64,000 nucleotides of DNA from CAVOHU01 sp963817885 (GCA_963817885.1 CAWFQE010000002.1:372001-436000); one strand, 5' to 3'; counted from the stretch's first letter, positions 19,902-28,075 are shown. Numbers and translations are program-made. The notes: generated by a model not told the origin, from the sequence alone.

Positions 19902-20498
19902 ATGAAACGCAGACCTGTCCTGGCAATCGCAGCGGTTGCCATCCTCACCGTCGGCACGCTGGCCGCGCAACAGGCCACAACCGGAACCAAGCCGGCTGCC
20001 GCCCCGGCCACTACGGCCATGCAGGACTGCCCGTGCATGCAGGCCATGCACGGGAAGATGCAGGGCACGATGGCCGCCGGGCAGAAGATGTCGGATGCCG
20101 ACATGCAGGCCATGCACGGGAAGATGCAGGGCACAATGGCCGGTGGGCAGAAGATGTCGGATGCCGACATGCAGGCCATGCACGAGAAGATGCAGGGCAC
20201 AATGGCCGGCGGGCAGAAGATGTCGGATGCCGACATGCAGGCCATGCACGAGAAGATGCAGGCCATGATGGCCGGCGGACAGAAGATGTCGGATGCCGAC
20301 ATGCAGGCCATGCACGGGAAGATGCAGGGCACGATGGCCGCCGGGCAGAAGATGTCGGATGCCGACATGCAGGCCATGCACGGGAAGATGCAGGGCACGA
20401 TGGCCGGTGGGCAGAAGATGGATTGCCCGATGATGAAGGGCGATGCCAAGCCGATGGCCGACTGCCCGATGATGAAGGCGGGCGCCGCGAAGAAGTAG
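19902..20498 (+). CDS. Secreted Met/His-rich repeat protein, possible copper/silver-binding sponge
   Basis: 198 residues. A Sec signal peptide covers about 1-21 (MKRRPVLAIAAVAILTVG, cleavage near LAA). After a short linker and a DCPCM motif come six 22-residue repeats of the form MQAMHGKMQGTMAxGQKMSDAD. The protein ends with two DCPMMK motifs. Each repeat has a His followed two residues later by Met (HxxM), plus several more Met. HxnM and MxxH motifs bind silver and copper in SilE-type periplasmic proteins. A soft-metal buffering role is therefore an inference from composition, not homology. The ATG at 19902 has GGAGGA six bases upstream. No metal efflux gene is close by. Confidence 0.8.
   Translation: MKRRPVLAIAAVAILTVGTLAAQQATTGTKPAAAPATTAMQDCPCMQAMHGKMQGTMAAGQKMSDADMQAMHGKMQGTMAGGQKMSDADMQAMHEKMQGTMAGGQKMSDADMQAMHEKMQAMMAGGQKMSDADMQAMHGKMQGTMAAGQKMSDADMQAMHGKMQGTMAGGQKMDCPMMKGDAKPMADCPMMKAGAAKK
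20037..20432 (+). repeat. Six tandem 66-bp coding repeats
   Basis: Units begin at 20037, 20103, 20169, 20235, 20301 and 20367, in frame with the Met-rich protein. They differ at few bases, so they are recently amplified or kept alike by recombination. The last unit departs from the pattern near its end. Confidence 0.9.
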
Positions 20499-20529
20499 CT
20501 CGCACGGCGGGGGGCGGCGCCGGAGTTTC

Positions 20530-21249
20530 TTATCGAAGCCAGCGCCGCCAGCCCGAGCGGTCCCTCAATCTGCCGGTCGCCCCGTCCAGCCTGTAGACGC
20601 GCTTCGACACCAGCCGCGCAAAGTAATCGTGGGCCGAGAGCACCAGTACGGCGAGCGCCCGCGCCCGCGCCACGCGTGCGACACCCGCCGCAAGCTCGGC
20701 GGCCACCGCCGGCGTTTCTTCGGCCAGAAGCGCCGTGGGGTGTTCGAGCAGCAGCACCTCGGGGCCCGAGGCCAGGGCGCGCGCAAGATGGATGCGCGCC
20801 TTGATGAGCGCGCTCACCTCCGCGACGCGCCGCGACAGATCCGCCGCCGGCAGGCCGACCTCCGACGCCAGGCGCGCCACCTCCGCCCTCACCTCTCCGG
20901 GTACCGGATCCAGCGACAGGGTGAACGACATCGCGATGGCCTGCTCCACGCTCAGATCGTTCAGCAGCAGCGCGCGGATCGAGACCATCCCGATGCGATC
21001 GAGCGTGCGAAGCCAGTCGTCGGCATCCGTGATCTCGGCGGTCGGCCGGCCGAACAGGCTGACCATTCCCTGGTCGGGCAGCGACGCGCCGGTCAGCAGG
21101 TTGACGAGGATCTCGGAGGCGTCGCCATCGAGGCCGGTGATCGCGGCGCGCTCGCCGCCCGACAGGGCGAACGCGTCGATTCGCAGCGGGCGCAGCGCGC
21201 CGTACTGCTTCGTCAATCGCGCAATCCGGATGATGGGCGGGGGCGTCAC
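20530..21249 (-). CDS. ABC-ATPase-like protein with degenerate nucleotide-binding motifs
   Basis: 239 residues with the overall course of an ABC ATPase of the MlaF/LolD kind. The Walker A position reads GLDGDASE (39-46), so the phosphate-binding Lys and a key Gly are missing. The signature region before RIHLARALA lacks LSGGQ. Walker B reads LLLEHPT (167-172), with Glu for Asp and His for the catalytic Glu. The H-loop His207 (SAHD) is kept. ATP hydrolysis by the normal mechanism looks impossible, while the fold seems intact. The GTG start at 21249 overlaps the methyltransferase stop by four bases (GTGA). It is the last gene of a coupled set starting with erpA. Confidence 0.75.
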   Translation of the reverse strand: MTPPPIIRIARLTKQYGALRPLRIDAFALSGGERAAITGLDGDASEILVNLLTGASLPDQGMVSLFGRPTAEITDADDWLRTLDRIGMVSIRALLLNDLSVEQAIAMSFTLSLDPVPGEVRAEVARLASEVGLPAADLSRRVAEVSALIKARIHLARALASGPEVLLLEHPTALLAEETPAVAAELAAGVARVARARALAVLVLSAHDYFARLVSKRVYRLDGATGRLRDRSGWRRWLR

Positions 21250-21809
21250 TGCGGTTTCTGGGCCACCACGCAGGCTGTGGCGATCTCGGGGTCGTCGATT
21301 TCCTCCGAGAACAGGATGCGCCACCCGGCGAATTCGCGCAGCAACTCGCCCGGCTGGAGCAGGTGCGCCGGCGACTTGGGGCCCGAGGGCCGGGTTCCCT
21401 GGGCCGCCGTGAACGTCTCGTACATCACGAAGCCGCCGGGGCGAACCATCTCCCGGAGCTCGGACCACCGGTGCCGGACGAGGAACCGGGCGCACAGCAG
21501 CAGATCGCAACACTGGCGCGGGAGCGGATCGCGCTCGAGATCCGAGGCCCAGACGCGCAGGTTCAATCCGCGCGCGGCGGCCTCTTCCCTGGCGACCTGC
21601 AGCCGATCCAGGGCGATGTCCACCCCGTAGGTGACGAACCCTGCGCGCGCCAGCGCGCGGGCGTGCCGTCCCTCTCCCATCGCCAGGTCCAGCGCGATGC
21701 GCCGCGTGAGGGGCACGCCAAGCTCGGCGGCCACGCGCGGAAGCCATGCCGCCACGAACGGCGACACGAGCGAGGGCACATCCGGCGGGGGGCAGGACGA
21801 CTCGAGCAT
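21246..21809 (-). CDS. Class I SAM-dependent methyltransferase (TehB-like)
   Basis: 187 residues. Motif I is ALDLAMGEGRHARALA (39-54), with Asp of motif II in GVDIA, and an acidic residue and aromatic context in the later motifs (WASDLERDPLP, CDLLLCARFL). It lacks the first DxGxGxG glycine spacing in its canonical form (DLAMGEGRH), as TehB-like proteins do. Its ATG overlaps the stop of the PHP gene (ATGA) and its stop overlaps the start of the ABC-like gene (GTGA). The substrate is unknown; small-molecule methylation such as thiol or metalloid detoxification is typical for the group. Confidence 0.75.
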   Translation of the reverse strand: MLESSCPPPDVPSLVSPFVAAWLPRVAAELGVPLTRRIALDLAMGEGRHARALARAGFVTYGVDIALDRLQVAREEAAARGLNLRVWASDLERDPLPRQCCDLLLCARFLVRHRWSELREMVRPGGFVMYETFTAAQGTRPSGPKSPAHLLQPGELLREFAGWRILFSEEIDDPEIATACVVAQKPQ

Positions 21810-22691
21810 CAGGCGTTGCGCCCCGCTTCCTCTGCCTGACGCGGGACGGCCTGCGGCGCTCCCGCGGATATCCCGCGGGCCGCACAGATCCGCTCGAACT
21901 CCTCGGCCGGCAAGGACATTTCGCCGAGCGACCCGGACCGGTGCCCGTAATCCCCGTGAAAATCGGATCCGCCCGTCACGAGCAGGCCGCGTGCCCGGGC
22001 CAGCGCGAGATAGCGCGCGGTCTCATCCGGTGAGTGATCCGGGTGGTAGACCTCGACGGCGTGCAGCCCCGACCCGGCCAGATCCTCGAGCAGGCGGTCG
22101 TCCCGGGTCACGCCGGGGTGCGCGAAGGACGCGATCCCGCCCTCGGCGGTGATCATCGCGATGACCTCGTGCGGCGTCCCCGCCACGTGCGTCACCGCCG
22201 CGGGAGCGCCGTCGGCGAGGAACCGCTCGAAGGCCGCCTCCACGCTCGGCACGTGGCCCGCCTCGACCAGGGCCCGGGCGATATCGGGCCGCCCGATCGC
22301 GCGGCCCTCGGCTTCCTCCACCAGGGCGTCGATGTCGAGCGGCGCGCCCAGCCGCCGGAGGCGCTCGCCGATGCGGCGGGCCCGGCCGGCCCGCTCCACC
22401 CGTCGTGCGGCGAAGAACGCGATCATCCGCGGCGATCGATGATCGAGGAAATACCCGAGCACGTGGATGTCGCGCCCCTGCCAGACCGAGGTGATCTCGA
22501 TGCCTGGCACCAGCTGCAGCTGCCGCCCCGCGCGCCAGTTCCTCGAGTTCCGGCACCGCCCCCATGGTGTCGTGATCGGTCACGGCCATGGTCGAGAGGC
22601 CCGACGACGTCGCGAGGGCGACCAGCTCGGATGGCGACAGCGTCCCGTCCGACGCGGTCGTGTGGAGATGGAGATCGATCAAGGGGGTCAC
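21809..22691 (-). pseudogene. PHP-domain phosphoesterase (RNase AM / 3',5'-nucleotide phosphatase type), one frameshift
   Basis: The N-terminal part starts at a GTG (22691) with IDLHLHTTASDG and TDHDT, the PHP metal-binding motifs. The rest reads in another frame from LVPGIEITSVWQG through FAHPG to GGSDFHGDYGH and the stop at 21809. The frames join if one base is removed from the four-C run at 22526-22529, giving the expected LARGRQLQLVPGIEI. The product would be about 290 residues with all PHP metal ligands. This is one gene with a single-base indel, probably an assembly error because both halves are well kept. The start overlaps the upstream stop (GTGA) and the end overlaps the methyltransferase start (ATGA). 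Confidence 0.82.
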
Positions 22692-23668
22692 GAGGGCCGG
22701 CGGCGAACCACCGGCCTGGCGCGCGGCCTGGCGGCCGCCTTGCCGAGCGCGATGTACTCGCGCAGCAGCAGGTCGAGATGCTCGCGTTCCTCGTCGGCGA
22801 ACTCGAGGAAGATCTGGCGCCCGAGCGAGTCCTCGAACTGCTCGCCGTAGCGCTTGAAGAAACGGTGCGAGGTCCGCTCGCACCGGATGCCGAGCCGCAG
22901 CGCCTGCCGGTCGTCGACGCCCCGGGCCACTTCCTCCGCGCCCGAGGCGAACAGCCCGTTGGCGGCGCCTTTGAAGAAGAGGAACGTGGGCCGCGACTCG
23001 AGCAGCGCGTCCTGCGAGAGCAGCTGCTGGTACCGATCCTCGAGCATCGCGAGATGATCGCGCTCCTCGTCGGCGAGCTTGTGGAACACGCGCCGGCCGC
23101 GCGGGTGCTTGGCGGCCCGTGACGCCCGGGTGTAGAACTCGAGGCCGCTCCGCTCGGTGGCGATGGCGATGCGCAGCGCGTCGCGCGCGAACACCAGGTG
23201 CGACGACTCCGGCGCGGGCTGGGCCGGCTTGCCGGCGCGGCAGTCCTCGCACGTGCCGTAGATCTGCAGCACGCTCTGCCGGGCGGCGAAGTTGCGCGCC
23301 GAGGCGACGTCCTCGATCTCGGCCTCGATGTCGGAGCTCAGGAACTCGAACGACCGGTTGCAGGTCTTGCAGATGAGATGAAAGTGCCGCGGATGGCGGT
23401 ACGAGTGCTCGAAGCGGAACCGGCCCTCGCCGAAATCCACCTTCCGGGCGATGCCCGCCTCCACCATCCACTGCAGCGTCCGGTAGACCGTGGCGCGGCT
23501 GACACCGGCATCGTCGCGCCGGATCAGATCGACCAGGTCGTCGGCGCTCATGTGGCCTTCGTGGCGAAGGAACACGCTGAGGATGCGCTCCCGCTTGCTG
23601 GATCGTTTCCCGCCCGCCGGACGCAGGCGGGAAACATCCGGAGCGACAAGATCAGTGGTTGAGTCCAC
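22688..23668 (-). CDS. Fur-family regulator fused to a rubrerythrin/ferritin-like domain
   Basis: 326 residues from a GTG at 23668. Residues about 22-145 are a Fur/PerR regulator: winged-helix DNA-binding part with VSRATVYRTLQWMV (56-69), then a His-rich region HPRHFHLI (92-99) and two CxxC pairs (Cys100/103 and Cys140/143) for structural zinc. Residues about 155-310 form a ferritin-like helical bundle with ER-S-x5 and EERDH (201-205) in the first half and ERTSH and EEREH (293-297) in the second. These are the Glu/His di-iron ligands of rubrerythrin. Joining an iron or peroxide sensor to a peroxide-reducing di-iron domain in one chain is unusual. It lies 16 bases after erpA and is coupled by GTGA to the PHP gene. 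Confidence 0.87.
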   Translation of the reverse strand: MDSTTDLVAPDVSRLRPAGGKRSSKRERILSVFLRHEGHMSADDLVDLIRRDDAGVSRATVYRTLQWMVEAGIARKVDFGEGRFRFEHSYRHPRHFHLICKTCNRSFEFLSSDIEAEIEDVASARNFAARQSVLQIYGTCEDCRAGKPAQPAPESSHLVFARDALRIAIATERSGLEFYTRASRAAKHPRGRRVFHKLADEERDHLAMLEDRYQQLLSQDALLESRPTFLFFKGAANGLFASGAEEVARGVDDRQALRLGIRCERTSHRFFKRYGEQFEDSLGRQIFLEFADEEREHLDLLLREYIALGKAAARPRARPVVRRRPS

Positions 23669-23684
23669 TTCGTTGTCTGGAACG

Positions 23685-24011
23685 TCAGTCCGTCGAGAAC
23701 GACTGGCCGCAGCCGCAGGTCGACTTCGCGTTGGGGTTGCGGATGGTGAACCCGCCGCCCGTGACGCTGTCCACGAAATCGACCTCGGCACCGGTGAGGT
23801 ACCGCGCACTGATGGGATCGACGAACAGTTTCACGCCGTTGGACTCGAACTGCTGATCCACCGTTCCCGGGGCGTCTTCGATCATCAGTCCGTACTGGAA
23901 CCCCGAGCAGCCGCCTCCCTGCACGAAGACGCGAAGGCCGCTGTTGGGTTTCTGCTCTTCGGCCAGCAATTCGGTGATCTTGGAGGCTGCGACGGTCGAC
24001 ACGTTAATCAT
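23685..24011 (-). CDS. erpA: A-type iron-sulfur carrier ErpA
   Basis: 108 residues. It has the HesB/IscA fold signature GGGCSGFQYG and the C-terminal STCGCG, giving the three Cys ligands for iron-sulfur or iron binding. The motif NPNAKSTCGCGQSF and the VDPISARYLTGAEVDF segment look most like ErpA among A-type carriers. It passes iron-sulfur clusters to apo-enzymes in the cytoplasm. The ATG at 24011 has GGAG 11 bases upstream; a GTG four codons earlier is possible. It is the first gene of the set that continues with the Fur-rubrerythrin fusion, which ties iron-sulfur supply to iron and oxidative control. Confidence 0.9.
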   Translation of the reverse strand: MINVSTVAASKITELLAEEQKPNSGLRVFVQGGGCSGFQYGLMIEDAPGTVDQQFESNGVKLFVDPISARYLTGAEVDFVDSVTGGGFTIRNPNAKSTCGCGQSFSTD

Positions 24012-24056
24012 TGTGATATCCACTCCAAAGGGTAGGCCCTACATCCCGATGATCTG

Positions 24057-24065
24057 ATTATAGCA
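24057..24065 (-). promoter_or_regulatory. Extended -10 promoter of the erpA set
   Basis: On the minus strand the bases read TGCTATAAT, a perfect -10 with the extended TGn. No TTGACA-like -35 is seen at 17 bases. Transcription would start near 24050, leaving about 39 bases of leader before erpA. Confidence 0.6.
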
Positions 24066-24323
24066 GCCGACACCGGGGCTGCCACTGGCGGCTGGCCGGG
24101 GAGCAGGCCGGAGGCGGGCCCGGACTCCGGTATGTCCTTACCCCACACAGGGTTAGACTCGGGATTCCGCGGGGTGGTTCCCGAAGGCCGGGGGCCGACC
24201 TGCAACCGCGTCTGGGGTTCGTGCAGGCGGGGCTCGGGCCGCAACCCATAGCGGTACAGTCACTTGCCGGGGACCTGCGGGCGGGGTAATACTCTCGAAG
24301 GCCGGCTGATGCTCGGACCCGGG

Positions 24324-24452
24324 GGCTCGAGGCTTGGAGCTGGAGGCCTGGGGCTGGAGGCCGGCGCGACAGTCGTATTGCATGGGCGCGTCAGCGCCTT
24401 GCGCCAAGTCCCTGGCCCTTAGCCTCAAGCACCAAGCCTTAGGCCCCTAGTG
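24324..24452. repeat. Two opposed arrays of 7-bp units
   Basis: At 24324-24365 six units follow the form GGCTNGA (GGCTCGA, GGCTTGG, AGCTGGA, GGCCTGG, GGCTGGA, GGCCGGC). At 24404-24452 seven units follow the reverse pattern (CCAAGTC, CCTGGCC, CTTAGCC, TCAAGCA, CCAAGCC, TTAGGCC, CCTAGTG). The arrays could pair into a long imperfect stem. The region 24066-24323 of this 441-base gap shows no gene. The second array ends just before the ribosome site of the aldehyde dehydrogenase gene. Confidence 0.7.
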
Positions 24453-24464
24453 GGAGGTACCACC

Positions 24465-25898
24465 GTGGCATTCGAGCAGCCGTTCTTTCTGGCCGGATCC
24501 TGGCAGCGCTCCGCGCTGGTCCACCCGGTCCTCAATCCGTACGACGATTCCCTGGTGGGCACCACGTGGCTGGCCGGCGTCGCGGAGTACGAGAAGGCCA
24601 CCGAGGCGGCCATCGACGCCGCGCCCGTCATGCGCCGCCTGCCGGCATACAAGCGGGCCGAGATCCTGGCGAAGGCCTCGGTCTCGCTGGCGAGCCGGCG
24701 CGACGAAATCGGCCGGGTCCTGGCCGGCGAGGCGGGCAAGCCCCTGCGCGACGCGCTCACGGAAGTCGACCGGGCGACGATGACCTTCCAGGTGGCGAGC
24801 GAGGAGGCGCGCCGCCTCCACGGCGACGTGATCCCGCTCGACCTGGCCCCACACGGCACGGGACGCATCGGGATCGTCAGGCGGTTTCCCATCGGGCCGG
24901 TGGCGGCGATTTCACCGTTCAACTTCCCGCTGAACCTCTCGGCGCACAAGCTGGCGCCGGCCATCGCCGCGGGCAATCCGATCGTGCTCAAGCCGGCCAG
25001 CAAGACGCCGCTCTCGGCGCTGTTCCTCGCAAAGATCCTCGAGGAGGCCGGCCTGCCCAAGGGCGCGCTGAGCGTCCTGCCGATGCCGCGCGAGCTGGGC
25101 GATCGGCTCGTTACCGACGACCGCTACAAGCTGCTCACCTTCACCGGCTCGCCGGTGGTGGGCTGGGCGATGAAGGCACGGGCGGGCAAGAAGAAAGTCA
25201 TCCTCGAGCTCGGGGGCAACGCGGGGGTCATCGTCGACCAGTCGGCCAATCTCGACTTCGCGGTGAAGCGGATCGCCAGCGGCGGCTTCGCCTACGCGGG
25301 ACAAAGCTGCATCTCGGTGCAGCGCGTGTTCGTGCACGACGCGATCTTCGATCGCTTCACGCGTGACTTCGTCGCCCGCGTGAACGCGATGGTCGTGGGC
25401 GATCCGCTCGATCCGAAGACCGAAGTGGGTCCGATGATCGAGAAGGCCGAGGTCGATCGCATCGAGGCGTGGGTGAAGGAGGCCGTCGCCTCGGGCGCAA
25501 GGGCGTTGACCGGCGGCCGCAGGATCTCGGGATCCGTCTACGCGCCGACCATCCTGGTCGACGTGCCCGAGTCCGCCAAGGTGTGCGCGCAGGAGGCGTT
25601 CGCGCCGGTGGTGGCGCTGTTCCGCTTCGGCGAGTTCGACGAGGCGGTGGCCGCCATCAATCGATCGCGGTACGGCCTGCAGGCGGGCATCTTCACCAAC
25701 GATCTGCTGAAGACGTTCGCCGCCTTCGACGCCATCGAGACCGGCGGCGTCATCGTCAACGACGTGCCGACCTGGCGCATCGATCACATGCCGTACGGCG
25801 GCGTGAAGGATTCGGGGCTCGGGCGCGAGGGCCCGCGCTACACGATCGAGGAGATGACCGAGCCCAAGCTGCTCATCATCAACCAGGAGATGGGGTAG
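24465..25898 (+). CDS. NAD(P)-dependent aldehyde dehydrogenase
   Basis: 477 residues, normal for the family. The catalytic pair is Glu248 (ILELGGNAG) and Cys282 (AGQSCISVQR), with Asn153 in PFNFPLN and Lys176 in IVLKPASKTP for the cofactor and oxyanion. It oxidises an aldehyde to an acid with NAD or NADP. The spacing and the FxYAGQSC active site resemble the group containing lactaldehyde/phosphonoacetaldehyde-type dehydrogenases, but the substrate cannot be assigned. The GTG at 24465 has GGGAGG seven bases upstream and was chosen over the GTG at 24450. It stands alone on this strand, with 7-bp repeat arrays on both sides. Confidence 0.92.
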   Translation: MAFEQPFFLAGSWQRSALVHPVLNPYDDSLVGTTWLAGVAEYEKATEAAIDAAPVMRRLPAYKRAEILAKASVSLASRRDEIGRVLAGEAGKPLRDALTEVDRATMTFQVASEEARRLHGDVIPLDLAPHGTGRIGIVRRFPIGPVAAISPFNFPLNLSAHKLAPAIAAGNPIVLKPASKTPLSALFLAKILEEAGLPKGALSVLPMPRELGDRLVTDDRYKLLTFTGSPVVGWAMKARAGKKKVILELGGNAGVIVDQSANLDFAVKRIASGGFAYAGQSCISVQRVFVHDAIFDRFTRDFVARVNAMVVGDPLDPKTEVGPMIEKAEVDRIEAWVKEAVASGARALTGGRRISGSVYAPTILVDVPESAKVCAQEAFAPVVALFRFGEFDEAVAAINRSRYGLQAGIFTNDLLKTFAAFDAIETGGVIVNDVPTWRIDHMPYGGVKDSGLGREGPRYTIEEMTEPKLLIINQEMG

Positions 25899-25906
25899 GA
25901 GGGGAA

Positions 25907-26059
25907 GGTTACAGGTTACAGGTTACAGGTTACAGGCTGGCGGCTGGCGGCCGGCGACTGGCGGCGCAGGCCACGTCGAACGAGCGCCCAGCGCCTAGCC
26001 CCCTAGCCCCTGGCCAAGGGCCTCTGGTCGCGAACCAGCGCCTAGCCCCTAGCGCCCAG
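25907..26059. repeat. 7-bp unit arrays after the aldehyde dehydrogenase stop
   Basis: Four exact GGTTACA units (25907-25934) are followed by CTGGCGG-type units (25937-25964). Opposed units of the form GCGCCTA/GCCCCTA lie at 25984-26012 and 26039-26059. The whole fills the convergent gap between the dehydrogenase and the membrane-protein gene. A stretch of about 35 bases at 25977-26013 is nearly repeated at 43455-43491. Confidence 0.75.
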
Positions 26060-26068
26060 TACAGCGTT

Positions 26069-28075
26069 CTAGGGCAGCTTCGACGTAATCGAAACGGGCG
26101 GCCGGGGCAGCTCGAGACGGCGCGGACGATAGAGCTCGAGACCGTCCGACTCGGAGATGCGCTCCAGGTCGAGCAGGCCGATGGCGACCTCGCGCAGGCG
26201 CTGGCTGGCCCGGTGCGTGTCGATCACGACGTATCCGACGCGCGCAAACTGGCAGAACCCTTGACGCGCCTTGACGGCCGCCGCCATGACCTCGTCTGTG
26301 GGCGTCCGGTTTTCGCTGAGCGCCAGCAGGACCCGCAGCACCGGCATGCGGCGGGTGCGGGCAATCCGCCCCGGAGAGATTCTCGACAGGTAGCCGCCCA
26401 GCACGGCCTTCCCGTGGAACCCCTGGTAGAACTGCGTCGCCGCGCTGAAATTGCCCGCCCCCCTCGTCCCGTCCCGAAGCCCGAAGGGCAGCTCCAGCAC
26501 CCGAACCGACTGATCGGGATCGGCGGCGATCACGCTGTAGATCTTCGGGACGGCCGCTGAGAACAGCGGGCGCGGAATCGCCACCAACTCGAAGGCGAGC
26601 GCGGCGCACACGCCGAACGTGAGCAGGCGGCGGCGGGCCGATGTGGTGTCGCGCAAGGCGGCGAGGCCGAAGGCGAACAGCACCGACAGCCCCATCGACG
26701 CCACGATCGCAAATCGCGATGGCGTCCGTGCCAGGCCGATAATGGGCACATAGCGAAGCAGCGCCCACGGTCCAGGCACGAACGTGTTCACGCCGCCCAC
26801 GTGAACGAATGGCCCGAGCGCCAGCGACGTCACCAGCAGGAAGCCCGCAATCCAGCTCTTCGGGATTGAGCCGCGGCGAAGCTTCCAGGCCAGCAGCACC
26901 ACGCCCATGGCCACCAGTGACAGGGACCCTGTGTACTCCACGAGCCCGTCGGCCTGGTTTCGGGTCAGCCACTCACGAAAGGGCCCGCCAAACAGCGGGT
27001 GCGTCGGGTTGGGCATGATGAACGAGAGGGCGTCCACGCCCGACGGGCTGCTGCGCCAGAAGATCCGCGGGCTGGCGAACTGCCCGTCCTGGGCCCGCAT
27101 GGCGGCAGGCACGAGCAGCGGCGAGAGGACCAGCGCCCCGGCCACGCCTGCCACGGCAAGGAACTTCACGCCACGCCGGACAATGTCCGCGGGAGGCAGC
27201 GCGAGCCGGCGGCCGGAAGCCAGTGCCACGCGCGCGGTCACCACGACAGCGACTAGCAGCATCGGGGTATAGAGCGTACGCGTGCCGATGTGCATTCCGG
27301 CGATGTTGATCTGTTCCGCGCGGGCCGCCACCAGCGTGGCGGCGAAGGCGCCCAGCACGACGATCAGGCCGTCGGCCACGTGCGTCAGCCGCCTTCTGAT
27401 CGTCCCGATCGCCTCAGTCGCCATCGGCACCCTGATGAAGTGGTCGCCGAACACCACCGCCGCGACAATAATGCAGTACACGGCGAAGTACGCGTCGCTG
27501 TACCCGGCCCACGCGGCGGCAGCGCCCGCAGCGATGGCGTATCGGGTCCGAGGCTGGCGGCGGTAGCAGATCGCGGCGAGCAGGAACAGCGCCATCGGCG
27601 CCGCGGCCACCAGCGAGTAGTGGCCCTGGCTGCGTGCCGTCAGGACGGGAGATGCCATGAACACCGCGCCGGCCAGCCACGACTCGAGCCGATGTTTCGT
27701 GACGAACTGCGCGAGCAGGAACACGCCGTAGCCCGAGGCGGCCAGCTGCAGCAGGTAGAGCAGGTTGAACGTCCGGACCAGGCCAAGTTGAGGGAGCACC
27801 GGCAGCGCCAGGAGATCGGTGGCGACGGTGTAGTTGTGCAGGCTCAAGTCCGCGGTGCCGGTCAGCGGGAAGACACGGGTCGTGTAGAACGGCAGGCGCC
27901 CGTGCTCCACCAGCTCGTGGCGGAACACCCACAGGTTCCACACGTACACGCCGGCGTCGCCGGCCGGCGAAGCCGTCAAATGCGTAGAAAGATGCTGTGG
28001 CAACGGCCAGGAAAGCAACGCGGCCAATGCGGCGTACGAGGCGAACGCACAGAGGTGTCGGCCGAGCTTGCGCAT
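26069..28075 (-). CDS. Large polytopic membrane protein, GT-C glycosyltransferase-like
   Basis: 668 residues with about eleven or more hydrophobic spans. After the first span comes an acidic loop (ASPAGDAGVYVWNLWVF), similar in place to the Asp-containing loop of GT-C mannosyltransferase-like proteins. The last about 150 residues form a soluble tail, LELPFGLRDGTR to the end, seen in many uncharacterised Acidobacteriota membrane proteins. The ATG at 28075 begins a basic MRKLGRH segment before the first span; upstream sequence is divergent intergenic DNA. A role in adding sugars to lipids or proteins is only an inference from layout. No glycan gene cluster is near. Confidence 0.7.
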   Translation of the reverse strand: MRKLGRHLCAFASYAALAALLSWPLPQHLSTHLTASPAGDAGVYVWNLWVFRHELVEHGRLPFYTTRVFPLTGTADLSLHNYTVATDLLALPVLPQLGLVRTFNLLYLLQLAASGYGVFLLAQFVTKHRLESWLAGAVFMASPVLTARSQGHYSLVAAAPMALFLLAAICYRRQPRTRYAIAAGAAAAWAGYSDAYFAVYCIIVAAVVFGDHFIRVPMATEAIGTIRRRLTHVADGLIVVLGAFAATLVAARAEQINIAGMHIGTRTLYTPMLLVAVVVTARVALASGRRLALPPADIVRRGVKFLAVAGVAGALVLSPLLVPAAMRAQDGQFASPRIFWRSSPSGVDALSFIMPNPTHPLFGGPFREWLTRNQADGLVEYTGSLSLVAMGVVLLAWKLRRGSIPKSWIAGFLLVTSLALGPFVHVGGVNTFVPGPWALLRYVPIIGLARTPSRFAIVASMGLSVLFAFGLAALRDTTSARRRLLTFGVCAALAFELVAIPRPLFSAAVPKIYSVIAADPDQSVRVLELPFGLRDGTRGAGNFSAATQFYQGFHGKAVLGGYLSRISPGRIARTRRMPVLRVLLALSENRTPTDEVMAAAVKARQGFCQFARVGYVVIDTHRASQRLREVAIGLLDLERISESDGLELYRPRRLELPRPPVSITSKLP

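Noticed and set aside
20037..20432. CRISPR array
   Set aside because: The 66-bp repeats are in-frame coding units of a secreted protein.
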